Origin: Gammaproteobacteria bacterium | GTDB taxonomy: Bacteria > Pseudomonadota > Gammaproteobacteria > Pseudomonadales > Azotimanducaceae | DNA length: 64,000 bases | Assembly: GCA_009841635.1 (NCBI GenBank) | Contig: VXLJ01000025.1 | Span: forward strand, 56,563-120,562 | Reading direction: 5' to 3' | Part shown: positions 17,284-26,357 of the stretch, piece by piece | How positions within the stretch are numbered: position 1 is the stretch's first letter | Layout of the letters: each line of letters starts with the position of its first letter | Translations under genes and position numbers: made by a program | The notes under the pieces: generated by a model | What the model saw: only the letters and a program-made list of their open reading frames with translations | What the model was told of the DNA's origin: nothing | Database searches by the model: none

Positions 17284-18191
17284 CCTTCAACGAATGGCTA
17301 GAAAACAGTTGGCATGATGCGGGTTACAGCATCGAGTTAAGTGCCATACGCGATGGTCATCTGCCAAATTGGCTCGAATCTTTAAATCGTTTGCCATTCT
17401 TAAAAGACATAGAAACTCAAGTTCACGATACGGTCGCGATTGGCGATACGACAAGTGTCGACGCATACGAGCTGCTAAGTCAATCTATCCGACTGCTGAA
17501 ACCCTGGCGAAAAGGTCCCTTTCGGCTTTGCGGGCACTTCATTGATGCGGAATGGCGTTGTGACTTCAAATGGCGACGTTTCGGTGACCGACTAGATTGG
17601 CGAAACAAAACCGTTCTGGATGTTGGTTGCGGCAATGGTTACTTCGGGTTCCAAGCACTTAATGCTGGCGCGATTAGCGTCCTCGGGGTTGAATCATTTA
17701 TGCTCTATGTCATGCAAGCTGCTTTATTGAATTGGTATGCACAAACGCCTCATGTTGTCGTGCCACTGAGATTTGGCGAAGAAGCTGTGAACGGCTTATT
17801 CGATGTCGTCTTATCGATGGGGGTCATCTATCACCAGCGCGATAGCGATTCGCACTTGAACGCACTATTCAGACATTGTCGCCCAAGTGGCCAAGTAGTG
17901 TTAGAGTCCATCATCGCTGACGAGGACTTCGTACCTGAAGATCGCTACGCCGGGATGCGCAACGTGTATCTCATCCCGTCCATCAAAACTCTGAAAAATA
18001 AACTAGAACAGGCAGGTTTCAAAGATCCGCAGCTAATTGACGTTTCTGCGACCGCCAACGAAGAACAACAAAAAACACGTTACATGCCTTTCCATTCTCT
18101 CGCTGATGCGCTCGACCCACAGGATCAAACTACAACCATCGAGGGCTATCCTGCGCCAAAGCGTGCGATTCTGATGGCGTTTCGAACCTAA
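17280..18191 (+). CDS. cmoB: tRNA U34 carboxymethyltransferase
   Basis: 303 residues. Transfers the carboxymethyl group of carboxy-SAM to 5-hydroxyuridine 34. RLLKPWRKGPF, the SAM motif VLDVGCGNGYFGFQALNAGA and FDVVLSMGVIYHQRDSDSHL match CmoB closely; the C-terminal PAPKRAILMA is also typical. GTG 17280 overlaps the cmoA stop, indicating translational coupling. Slightly shorter than the E. coli protein (323 residues) at the N-terminus. The HTH-membrane gene starts directly after its stop. Confidence 0.95.
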   Translation: MTFNEWLENSWHDAGYSIELSAIRDGHLPNWLESLNRLPFLKDIETQVHDTVAIGDTTSVDAYELLSQSIRLLKPWRKGPFRLCGHFIDAEWRCDFKWRRFGDRLDWRNKTVLDVGCGNGYFGFQALNAGAISVLGVESFMLYVMQAALLNWYAQTPHVVVPLRFGEEAVNGLFDVVLSMGVIYHQRDSDSHLNALFRHCRPSGQVVLESIIADEDFVPEDRYAGMRNVYLIPSIKTLKNKLEQAGFKDPQLIDVSATANEEQQKTRYMPFHSLADALDPQDQTTTIEGYPAPKRAILMAFRT

Positions 18192-18560
18192 ATGCTGGGC
18201 TTGTTTCGATTTCGCGGCAAGACCAACCGCATTCTGTCGATTTATCGCTGTTTTTGTGACCATAACGAACGATCGTTGCATCCGGTGCAGATTTCTCGCG
18301 CCACTGGTATCGACCTATTGACCGTGGTTCGCACGCTCGATCAGACCAACGAGCTGTTCATGAAGTTGCCAGGACGGGGCGACGGCATTACACGCTACGC
18401 ATTGCCGTCATCTGTTTTTGCCATGGATCCTGCCCAAGTAGAGCTCATGGTGGCTAACCACGCACGACGCGAGCACTGGGTGTTTTGGTCGATTTGGGCT
18501 TCGCTAATAGTTGCGTTTGGCATATCGACCTTTTTCGTCTTTGGGTCAATGTTCCTATAG
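18192..18560 (+). CDS. small winged-helix protein with C-terminal membrane anchor
   Basis: 122 residues, no family recognised. Residues 10-75 look like a winged-helix domain (RSLHPVQISRATGIDLLTVVRTLDQ resembles a helix-turn-helix; a wing-like GRGDGITRYAL follows). The last 30 residues form one transmembrane segment (HWVFWSIWASLIVAFGISTF). A membrane-anchored DNA- or protein-binding module is the simplest reading. ATG abuts the cmoB TAA (TAAATG), so it is the third gene of the cmoAB message; a link to tRNA modification is only positional. Confidence 0.7.
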   Translation: MLGLFRFRGKTNRILSIYRCFCDHNERSLHPVQISRATGIDLLTVVRTLDQTNELFMKLPGRGDGITRYALPSSVFAMDPAQVELMVANHARREHWVFWSIWASLIVAFGISTFFVFGSMFL

Positions 18561-18596
18561 CCGATTCTCGCTCTCACCTAACCTAAAACCAACTTC

Positions 18597-19712
18597 ATGC
18601 CTGAATCAATTCCCGATGCTCTCGTAAAGCGTCGGCAGCAAGTTCAAGATCTCTGCGTTCAAATCGCGGCTGTGCTCGCCGACTCTACCGGCGACGCCGC
18701 GGATCAGCAAAAACGTATTACTGAAGCTTCAAAAAAACACAATCTATATGGTCTATCGCAACCGCTCGAATTCGGCGGCTTGGACGCAGGTCCGCTCGAA
18801 GTCGTCGTCGTTCATGAGACGCTTGCTTCGCACAATCTGTGTCACATCGGCGGCTTGTTTGGTCCGCAGCCTGGTGTACTCGCTGGTGTGCAAGAGCCGT
18901 TGAAGAGTCAGTATCTTGAACCCATGTTGGCTGGCCAAAAGCGCGGCGCATTTGCCTTCACAGAACCTGACAATGTAACGAGAAAGACCTGGGCGAGCAT
19001 TGAAGGTGACCACTTGGTTATCAATGGCCAGAAGTCCTATGTGACTGGTGGCGCTGCGGCCGATTACATCAATGCGCTAGTCGAAATTGATGGCCAAGGA
19101 CCTGCCATGGTTCTCATCGATATGGGAACTCCCGGAATCGACATCATCCGAACATTCGGCTCTATAGATGGTAGCCATCATGCATCCATGACATTCAAAG
19201 ACGTGACGGTGCCACGGTCCCATGTCATTGGCGAAGCTGGACGCGGTTTGCCACGCGCCATGCATCAGATCGGCGATACGCGATTGGTGTTTGCCGCACA
19301 AAGCGTTGGCCTAATGCAATGGGTCATCGAACGCACAACCGAGCATTTAGAAGCGCCGCATCGAAGCGGTGAACCGCTTGGGAGTAAAGAAGGCGTTCGA
19401 CTTCGTTACGCGGATATGCGAATCAAGGCATATGCGGCGCGAAGCATGTTGTATCGAACCGCAAGACTTGCCGAAACCGGGGAAAACGTGATCAATGAGG
19501 TCATCGCATGCAAAGTATTCTGTACGGAAACTATCGGTGAGATTGTCGACATGGCAATTCAACTTCACGGCGGCGTCGCGTTGCGGAACGGGCATCCGTT
19601 AGAAGAGTTGTATCGACGGGTGCGCGCGTGGCGCCTCGCTGAAGGCGCTAGCGATATTCTGCGGCTTAATCTAGTTCGCGGTAAACTCGATTTGCAAAAA
19701 GGTCGAATCTAA
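18597..19712 (+). CDS. acyl-CoA dehydrogenase family protein
   Basis: 371-residue FAD enzyme oxidising acyl-CoA at the alpha-beta bond, passing electrons to ETF. FAFTEPDNVTRKTWASIEGD is the middle-domain flavin/substrate segment; the C-terminal domain has AIQLHGGVALRNGHPLE and AEGASDILRLNLV, where the Glu aligns with the catalytic base of MCAD-type enzymes. Slightly short (usual 380-400), mostly at the N-terminus. It overlaps the convergent smr gene by 4 bp at the stops. No ETF genes are in the window. Confidence 0.92.
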   Translation: MPESIPDALVKRRQQVQDLCVQIAAVLADSTGDAADQQKRITEASKKHNLYGLSQPLEFGGLDAGPLEVVVVHETLASHNLCHIGGLFGPQPGVLAGVQEPLKSQYLEPMLAGQKRGAFAFTEPDNVTRKTWASIEGDHLVINGQKSYVTGGAAADYINALVEIDGQGPAMVLIDMGTPGIDIIRTFGSIDGSHHASMTFKDVTVPRSHVIGEAGRGLPRAMHQIGDTRLVFAAQSVGLMQWVIERTTEHLEAPHRSGEPLGSKEGVRLRYADMRIKAYAARSMLYRTARLAETGENVINEVIACKVFCTETIGEIVDMAIQLHGGVALRNGHPLEELYRRVRAWRLAEGASDILRLNLVRGKLDLQKGRI

Positions 19713-20290
19713 GCACGGCGACTTTGGTGACGTTCGCGATTCTCGACTTTCGCGACTTCAGATTTGCGCAACCAAACCATCGTGCAACCTGGGCCACCTA
19801 GATCTGGCGTGGCTGTGCAGTATGCGAACACATCATCGTGTTCTTGCAAGACCTGTCCTACGTAGCTCTTCATCGTCGCTTGTGGCTTTGATTTTTCCCC
19901 TTTACCATGAACGATACGAACATTGCGACAGTTGGCTTGCACAGCATCGTTGAGAAAATCCCAAATCAAACCGTGTGCTTCGCGCACGGACTTATGGTGC
20001 AGGTCAATCGTCATATCCGACCCGTAATGCCCATGACGAAGCCGATTGACAACTTTGTGTTGGACGCCGTCCCGGCTCCAATCAAAAACAAAGTCGGGTA
20101 AAACTCGATTCGCCGGATCTAAGTAATCCCGAAGATAGTTCCGAAGCGTCGCTCCTTCTGCATTGTTTCTAGCTTCTGCAAAGTCCTGGGTTGACTTTCG
20201 AGGTCCTGACGTAGCTGGATGCTTGTTCGAGGTGGGCGATCTCTCGACCGGCCCATCTTCCTCTAGCATTTGCTTGAAGCTATCGCACAT
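19709..20290 (-). CDS. Smr/MutS2 domain protein
   Basis: 193 residues. The C-terminal Smr domain (about 90-175) carries TIDLHHKSVREAHGLIWDFL, the HGKGEKSKPQATMKS loop and GGPGCTMVWLRK; the N-terminal half is polar with VLPDFVFDW typical of SmrA/YfcN-YdaL proteins. Smr domains are nucleases; E. coli SmrB cleaves mRNA at collided ribosomes, and this protein has the same TxDLH and HGxG motifs (HGKG). It is convergent with the acyl-CoA dehydrogenase gene. Confidence 0.9.
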   Translation of the reverse strand: MCDSFKQMLEEDGPVERSPTSNKHPATSGPRKSTQDFAEARNNAEGATLRNYLRDYLDPANRVLPDFVFDWSRDGVQHKVVNRLRHGHYGSDMTIDLHHKSVREAHGLIWDFLNDAVQANCRNVRIVHGKGEKSKPQATMKSYVGQVLQEHDDVFAYCTATPDLGGPGCTMVWLRKSEVAKVENRERHQSRRA

Positions 20291-20311
20291 AGTTTTGCAA
20301 TGCAGTACCAG

Positions 20312-21085
20312 TCAAAGACCTATGGCTGGATAACGTTCCGAGCGCGTTCCCGGAATCGGATGGTTATCGGCGGCGTGGTAGGTAAATACCGCAGACAATT
20401 TGACGTCGTTGGACGTGTTTCGGCCAGCGGCATGAAACAGTCGGCAATGGAAAAACAAAACGTCGCCGGCCGCTAACTCAATCTGTTCCTGTTGTTCAAT
20501 CAGTGCTTGATTTTCAGGCAGGTCTGTTCGCAAAAACAGGTCACGATCTAGGCGTCCTCGTGCAACGCGCGCCACGTGAGACCCTGGAATCACCGCCAAC
20601 GCACCATTCCGCGCATCTTCGGGTCCTAATGCACACCAAATCGACACGAGTTCTGGGCGATCAAACGACCAATAGCGAATATCTTGATGCCAACTCGTAG
20701 AGCTTGAATAACCGGGGTGTTTCGTCATCACACAGTTGTGATGATTTTGACTTAGATAGACCTCGTCCGTCGCCATGACCGCTTGCAACATTGCAACAAT
20801 GCTTGGCAATGTCGCTAATTTGGCAAACGAAGTATCGCGCGCATACGCATGGAGCAAACGTCGTGGTGTATTTCCCCCAGGCGCATCTGGGTCACTGGGT
20901 GCACCTGGATAGCCTACTTCTGTTTCAAATTCGACCGGACCTATAAGCGGATTCAGTGCGCCTGCCGATCGCTGCCGCAGTTCGGTAACTAACTGCTTAG
21001 GAATCAACTCCCGCTGCACCACGAAACCATGCCTGGCAAACAGCTCTGGTTCGATGCGATTGGTTTGGATTGAAGCACGCCCCAT
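20312..21085 (-). CDS. phytanoyl-CoA dioxygenase (PhyH) family protein
   Basis: 257 residues from ATG 21085 (a longer frame from 21178 adds a basic stretch without similarity). Fe(II)/2-oxoglutarate fold: STSWHQDIRYWSFDRPELVS gives His-x-Asp; LFHAAGRNTSNDVKLSAVF gives the distal His, and the 2-oxoglutarate-binding residue after it appears to be Lys/Ser rather than the usual Arg, so co-substrate binding needs checking. CALGPEDARNGALAVIPGSH is the conserved core strand. Located just after smr in the same orientation, 21 bp apart. Substrate unknown. Confidence 0.86.
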   Translation of the reverse strand: MGRASIQTNRIEPELFARHGFVVQRELIPKQLVTELRQRSAGALNPLIGPVEFETEVGYPGAPSDPDAPGGNTPRRLLHAYARDTSFAKLATLPSIVAMLQAVMATDEVYLSQNHHNCVMTKHPGYSSSTSWHQDIRYWSFDRPELVSIWCALGPEDARNGALAVIPGSHVARVARGRLDRDLFLRTDLPENQALIEQQEQIELAAGDVLFFHCRLFHAAGRNTSNDVKLSAVFTYHAADNHPIPGTRSERYPAIGL

Positions 21086-21565
21086 ATGTAGCGCGGATAA
21101 CTTGGAAGTGAGCCTAAATTTAACGATTTCCACGTTGTTCGACAACGATTGTCGGGGCAAAAAACGAAACCTGTACAACGGCTAGTTATGCCTAACCTCC
21201 GTGTATCGGCCATAAGTCACAATAGCGCTGCGCTCTTGGGTGCCTGACGTCAAGTACGACTAATCTTTTCAGTTTTGGCGAGTCCAACAGTAAGTCGCAT
21301 GACCAAACCGACCAACCGTTGCCATCTAGTGCGCCACGCCAAATTAGCCATATAATCGCTTGTGCGCGTGACTTATGAATGTAGTCGTATTTAGACCAGT
21401 CTTGGTCTACACCCGCAGCGACCTCATTTCGTGAATATTCTCAAGCGCGCGAGCTATCGGACCGCACTCCTCTGCAACACAGATTTGGTATGTGCCGGCA
21501 CACACGTGAGGAGCCAAACGCTTACACATCTGGTCATTTATCCCAACTATGTATAAGCAAACAGT
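21086..21565. other. intergenic region upstream of the RND efflux genes
   Basis: Divergent spacer between a PhyH gene and the efflux operon. It contains a perfect TATAAT hexamer at 21351-21356, though no good -35 at the usual spacing, and an 18-bp TetR-type palindrome at 21392-21409. No gene is evident; the short frames here look like chance. Confidence 0.5.
21392..21409. promoter_or_regulatory. TetR-type operator palindrome upstream of RND genes
   Basis: Perfect inverted repeat TAGACCA-GTCT-TGGTCTA, 7-bp arms and 4-nt spacer. TAGACC...GGTCTA is a form commonly bound by TetR-family repressors of efflux operons. It lies 157 bp before the membrane-fusion gene and 36 bp after a TATAAT hexamer. 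No tetR gene is present in the window, so the regulator would be encoded elsewhere. Confidence 0.5.
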
Positions 21566-22876
21566 GTGACAACAGAAAATCTCGCAGCAGACCCACCTGA
21601 AGCGGTGTCACCAGACGACGAACTGATTGACGAACCCAGTGATGAATTCGAAGAATTTGACGAGCTTGACGCCCTAGAAGAGACCGCAAAACCTTCGTTC
21701 TTTCGTCGCTCGAAAAAGACGTTAATACAGATTGGCTTGTCCATCGTATTTGTCTCAATCGCTTTCGTCTTTGTTTTTATCGTGCTCTCGCGAGAGCCGC
21801 CAACCCCGCCAAGGTTGGATATCGAGCCGCCGTCTTTGCTCGTGCAAGTGCTCGAAATGCAACCCGAACCGGTGCGCTTTAAGGTCGTATCGCAAGGCGT
21901 CGTCACACCACGGACGCGCACGACGATTGTTTCGGAGGTCACGGGTCAAATCGTCGAAGTTTCACCGGCCTTAGAGAGCGGGGGATTCTTCACCAAGAAC
22001 GACGTTTTAGCACAGATTGACCCCCGGAATTACGAGACTGCACTCAAGCGTGCGCAAGCAGATCTAGCCAAGGCGAAGACTAAAGTCCAAACGGAATCCG
22101 CACTTGCGTCGCAAGCATTGGCAGATTGGGAAAAACTCAAGCGACTTGCGCCAAATACTGAATCGCCATCTGAATTGACGTTGCGCAAACCTCAACTTCG
22201 CGAAGTGCTAGCTGAACAAGACCTCTCCGAAGCAGCCTTGCAGAAAGCAACGGAAGATTTAGAGCGGACCGTCATTCGAGCGCCATTTGATGGTATGATC
22301 GTTGAAAAACACGCAGATCTCGGCCAATTCGTCAATACCGGCACACAAATCGCGACGTCGGTTTCCATTGAACTCGCAGAAGTGCGACTGCCATTGTCAC
22401 TGCGCGATTTTCACTATTTGGATCTTGAGCATCTCGCTCGCGATCGCACGGTCCCGGTGACGTTAACCGCTGATACGGGCCGCGATGAGCTAGCGAGTTG
22501 GACTGGCGAAATTGTGCGTTCAGAAGGCATCATTAATCAAACCTCCCGAGTCGTATACGTTGTTGCGCAAATCAAGAACCCATATAAGGTGAGTTCAAGC
22601 CAAGATCAGCCACTATTGATCGGCACGTTCGTGAACGCCGAAATCACCGGTCGTGAAGCAGGTGAACTGTTTGTTGTGCCACGCAATGCGATTTACGATG
22701 GCAATACTGTTTGGATCGTAAACAACGCTAACGAAATCTATCCCCAAGAGCTCAAAATTATTCGTTCTGACCGTAATGTAGCGTATATTTCGGAAGGATT
22801 GGCGAACGGCGACAAGATCTGCATCACACCTATGGACCAACCTATCCCCGGCATGAGGGTCAAGTACAGTGAGTGA
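21566..22876 (+). CDS. RND efflux periplasmic adaptor (membrane fusion protein)
   Basis: 436 residues. Links an inner-membrane RND pump to an outer-membrane channel. After an unusual acidic cytosolic N-terminus of about 52 residues (rich in Asp/Glu) comes one membrane segment (IQIGLSIVFVSIAFVFVFIVL), then lipoyl-type halves (VVTPRTRTTIVSEVTGQIVE and VIRAPFDGMIVEKHADLGQF), a coiled-coil hairpin at about 155-225, and a beta-barrel. GTG start. The stop overlaps the pump gene by 8 bp. No TolC-like gene is adjacent. Confidence 0.92.
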   Translation: MTTENLAADPPEAVSPDDELIDEPSDEFEEFDELDALEETAKPSFFRRSKKTLIQIGLSIVFVSIAFVFVFIVLSREPPTPPRLDIEPPSLLVQVLEMQPEPVRFKVVSQGVVTPRTRTTIVSEVTGQIVEVSPALESGGFFTKNDVLAQIDPRNYETALKRAQADLAKAKTKVQTESALASQALADWEKLKRLAPNTESPSELTLRKPQLREVLAEQDLSEAALQKATEDLERTVIRAPFDGMIVEKHADLGQFVNTGTQIATSVSIELAEVRLPLSLRDFHYLDLEHLARDRTVPVTLTADTGRDELASWTGEIVRSEGIINQTSRVVYVVAQIKNPYKVSSSQDQPLLIGTFVNAEITGREAGELFVVPRNAIYDGNTVWIVNNANEIYPQELKIIRSDRNVAYISEGLANGDKICITPMDQPIPGMRVKYSE

Positions 22877-25800
22877 CCAAGCAAACGATGAGCAAGTAAC
22901 TGGCTTAATCGGCTGGTTCGCAACCAATCACGTCGCTGCCAATCTGATTTGGTTCATCGTCATCGCGATTGGACTCTATACGGTCTTCAACATCAAGGTT
23001 GAGACCATGCCGGCATTCGAGACTGAACGGATTTCAGTCTCAATGAGCTATCCTGGCGCAACGCCCGAAGATATCGAAGAAACGATCACGATCAAGATCG
23101 AAGAAGCCATTGACGATATCGAAGGTGTCGATAGCTACTACTCGTATTCCAGTGAGAGCTCTGCACGTGTCACCATCACAGTCGCGAATGGCTACGACCG
23201 AATCGACGTAACCAACGAAGTCAAGGCCGCCGTCGACAGCATCAGCTCGTTCCCACCCGACGCGTATCCACCTCGTGTAGGCGACCTGCAATTCAATAAA
23301 CCACCCGCCATCTCGGTGCAGGTGTCCGGCGACGTGAACATGAAGACGCTCATCGATCTTGCGGAGCAAATGCGCAAAGAAATCGTCGCACTCGATGATG
23401 TTTCCTATGCCTACCTAAACGGCGTGCGACCCTATGAAATTCGCATCGAGATCAGCGAACAGACCCTTCAACGTTACGGTTTAACACTTGAGCAAATCTC
23501 GCAGATCATCCGTCAATGGTCGGTAAACGTTTCCAGTGGCGCGATCGAAACTGACGTCGGCGCGATTCGGGTCAGAGCGACTGGCCAAGCGTATAGCGGC
23601 GAAGAATTTGAAAACGTGCCTATCTTGACTGCTGCGGATGGCACCACCCTTAAACTCGGTGACATCGCCACGATCCACGATGGTTTTGTCGATTATGAGA
23701 ACATCACTCTCTTCAATGGTCAACCATCTATTGGGATTCGCGCAGAAGCCCGCGGTGAAGAGAACGATGTCGATATCGCCGCTGCTATTTCTACGTGGGC
23801 GGAACGACGAAGCGCCACGCTGCCTGAGTCCATTACTCTAACCACCTGGGCGAGCTCAGCCTATTACTTGAAAGGCCATCTCACTATGATGGTCAAAAAC
23901 CTCGCGTTCGGTGGTTTCCTTGTATTCCTCGCACTCACCGCACTACTGCGCGGGAGGGTTGCGTTTTGGGTTGTATTCGGCTTGCCGGTGGCGTTTCTCG
24001 GAGCCGTCATCTTCTTACCGAGCTTCGATGTCACGATTTGCCTACCAAGTTTGTTCGGATTCATCGTCGTCATTGGCATTGTGGTGGACGATGCGATCAT
24101 CATCGCGGAAAGTGCGTATGCAGAAACTGCACGGGGTAAATACAACGTCGCCAGCATCGTACGTGGCGCACAACGCGTCGCGGTCCCAGCAACTTTCGGC
24201 GTCTTAACGACTGTTGCAGCATTCTTGCCGCTGATGTTCGCAACCGGTCCGATCAAAAACATAGTCGTCCCAATTACCTCAGTCGTCATTCTTTGCCTGC
24301 TGTTTTCCTTAATTGAATCAAAACTCATCCTGCCGTCCCACCTAGCGCTCATGAAGAGCTCAACGGGGCGATTTGATGTGGTCGCGAACTGGACTCAGAA
24401 GCAACTTGACAAGTTCATCAACGCAGTCTACTTGCCGTTCGTCCGACGATGCCTCGAGTTTCGCTACGCGACGCTGTCTTTCTTCTTCATGCTGTTCGTT
24501 GGGGCTTCCATGCTAGTTATGAGCGGCATCGTCCCATTCGGCTTTTTCCCCTCCGGCGCCGCTGACTTTATTCGCGGCAATGTGAAGCTTGTCGAGGGCG
24601 CGCCTGATCAATTGATGACCGACACCATCAATCACATTCATCAGGGTTTAGAAGAGCTGCGAGAAGAGTTTCTCAACGAAACTGGCAATCCAGTCATTCA
24701 AAACGTCGCAACGTACACCAGTGATGAGAACACCCAAGCCAACTTTCAAGTAGAGCTGTCCAAACTGGGCGAACGCTCCATAGACCAGAGCGAAGTCGCT
24801 CGGCGGTGGCGCCAAAAAGTGGGTGAGCTAGCCCACGCGGAAGAACTGAGCATAAGTTCATCGTATCGCGTCGGTAGCGGTGCTGATATCGATTTGAACT
24901 TGCGCGGCGAAAACCCTGAGGTGTTAGAGCGCGCCGGTGACGAGTTGGTTGACTACTTAAGGGCGTTCGATGGTCTTCACAACGTGCGCAGTTCGGCGAC
25001 TGCGGGTCCGCGCGAAATGAGGCTCCTGGTAAAACCGGAAGGTGAAGCCGCCGGTTTGACGTTGAACAGCTTGGCGCGGCAGGTTCGTTACGCGCTGTAT
25101 GGCGCAGAGGTGCAACGAATCCAGCGTGGCGATTCAAACCTGCGTGTCATGGTCAAGTATCCGAAGAACGAACGGACGTCCGTGGGTACGCTCGACAACA
25201 TGTGGGTGCGCCTTCCCGATGGCACGAGTACGCCATTCAGCACCGTGGCCGAGTACTACGAGCAAATCGGTTACAACTCAATCCGCCGCGAAAATGGTGC
25301 GCGTACGTTGGCGATTTCAGCAGAAGCCGACAAAAATCGCGTAAACACCCAAGAAGTACTTGCAACCGTGCAACGAACGTTTTTGCCTGAATTGTTGAGT
25401 CGCTACCCAGGCGTCACCTGGGAGGCTTCAGGCACTACCATGGAAGAAGCCCTGGGCTTTGAAGCGATTTTGACTTCCTTCGGGTTTGCATTAGTGGCGA
25501 TTTACGCACTCATGGCCGTGCCCTTGCGTTCTTATTTGCTACCGGTGCTGATCATGAGCGTAATCCCATTCGGCATCATCGGCGCCATTTTTGGCCATTG
25601 GGTCATGCGAAGCCTTGTCGACGACACCATCGTCTTCAACTTCGTGTCGATGATCGGCTGCATCGCATTGAGCGGCGTCGTAGTCAACGACAGTCTGATC
25701 TTGGTTCATTACGTGAAACGTAAATTGTCCGAGGGTGCAGATTTGGTGAGTGCTATCGTGAGCTCAGGCAAAGCACGATTCCGCGCGATTTTGTTGACCT

Positions 25801-26042
25801 CGCTAACGACGTTTTTCGGTCTGATGCCGATTCTGTTCGAGCAATCTTCTCAAGCCAAAATGATCGTGAACATGGCGATCTCAATCGCTTTCGGTATTTT
25901 GTTTGCAACGGGAATCACGCTAGTGCTGATACCGACGTTGGTTCGCACGTTAGCAGACATCGGCTGGAATCGAACCGCGGTTATCCGTCCGTCCGAGAGA
26001 GGGGAAATCGTGGCCGCGCCAGAACCAGCTGCGGCGGGTTAA
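22869..26042 (+). CDS. RND family efflux pump, inner-membrane subunit
   Basis: 1057-residue proton-driven transporter of the AcrB/MexB superfamily. TM1 (ATNHVAANLIWFIVIAIGLY) is followed by a large periplasmic loop, TM2-6, a second loop and TM8-12. The proton-relay Asp pair is in GIVVDDAIIIAES; the second-half counterpart is SGVVVNDSLILVHYV. Overall it resembles the hydrophobe/amphiphile or uncharacterised RND groups rather than heavy-metal pumps. Substrate not deducible. GTG start inside the adaptor gene implies coupled translation. Confidence 0.94.
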   Translation: MSDQANDEQVTGLIGWFATNHVAANLIWFIVIAIGLYTVFNIKVETMPAFETERISVSMSYPGATPEDIEETITIKIEEAIDDIEGVDSYYSYSSESSARVTITVANGYDRIDVTNEVKAAVDSISSFPPDAYPPRVGDLQFNKPPAISVQVSGDVNMKTLIDLAEQMRKEIVALDDVSYAYLNGVRPYEIRIEISEQTLQRYGLTLEQISQIIRQWSVNVSSGAIETDVGAIRVRATGQAYSGEEFENVPILTAADGTTLKLGDIATIHDGFVDYENITLFNGQPSIGIRAEARGEENDVDIAAAISTWAERRSATLPESITLTTWASSAYYLKGHLTMMVKNLAFGGFLVFLALTALLRGRVAFWVVFGLPVAFLGAVIFLPSFDVTICLPSLFGFIVVIGIVVDDAIIIAESAYAETARGKYNVASIVRGAQRVAVPATFGVLTTVAAFLPLMFATGPIKNIVVPITSVVILCLLFSLIESKLILPSHLALMKSSTGRFDVVANWTQKQLDKFINAVYLPFVRRCLEFRYATLSFFFMLFVGASMLVMSGIVPFGFFPSGAADFIRGNVKLVEGAPDQLMTDTINHIHQGLEELREEFLNETGNPVIQNVATYTSDENTQANFQVELSKLGERSIDQSEVARRWRQKVGELAHAEELSISSSYRVGSGADIDLNLRGENPEVLERAGDELVDYLRAFDGLHNVRSSATAGPREMRLLVKPEGEAAGLTLNSLARQVRYALYGAEVQRIQRGDSNLRVMVKYPKNERTSVGTLDNMWVRLPDGTSTPFSTVAEYYEQIGYNSIRRENGARTLAISAEADKNRVNTQEVLATVQRTFLPELLSRYPGVTWEASGTTMEEALGFEAILTSFGFALVAIYALMAVPLRSYLLPVLIMSVIPFGIIGAIFGHWVMRSLVDDTIVFNFVSMIGCIALSGVVVNDSLILVHYVKRKLSEGADLVSAIVSSGKARFRAILLTSLTTFFGLMPILFEQSSQAKMIVNMAISIAFGILFATGITLVLIPTLVRTLADIGWNRTAVIRPSERGEIVAAPEPAAAG

Positions 26043-26311
26043 CCTGTTTCAGCTAATTGGTTGTCAAAAACCGTTTGTCGATTAACCGTAACGTGGAGTT
26101 CACGTGTAGCGCGCCTAAGTCTGGCTTCAACGTACCGATGCTCTTCCCAATTTAGTTCGATATTGGTCCAAACGTAAGCCACAGGGTCACTCGTGTCGTC
26201 CCGTTTGCGAAGGCAATCGTCCACATAGAGTTCTAGTTCGTTGAGTTCGCCGACGCGAATGACGAACTGCTTGTGTTCCAGGTCGAAGTTGAGCTCAGCT
26301 GTCGCCAACAC
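26039..26311 (-). CDS. small hypothetical protein
   Basis: 90 residues, not recognised. The sequence alternates charged and hydrophobic residues in strand-like fashion (KQFVIRVGELNELELYVDD, ELHVTVNRQTVF) with a Trp/Tyr-rich centre, so a small beta-rich cytosolic domain is likely. It overlaps the pump stop by 4 bp in convergent orientation and precedes the esterase gene's 3' end by 46 bp on the same strand. Confidence 0.55.
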   Translation of the reverse strand: MLATAELNFDLEHKQFVIRVGELNELELYVDDCLRKRDDTSDPVAYVWTNIELNWEEHRYVEARLRRATRELHVTVNRQTVFDNQLAETG

Positions 26312-26357
26312 CGCACGTCATTCGTCAAATCGGCGCACGATTGTAAGAACGATTTAC

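Noticed and set aside
21004..21178. Longer N-terminus of the second PhyH protein
   Set aside because: Basic, low-similarity stretch; ATG 21085 gives the expected domain start.
23864..24352. Antisense frame inside the RND pump gene
   Set aside because: Met/Thr/Ser-rich shadow of a conserved membrane-protein region.
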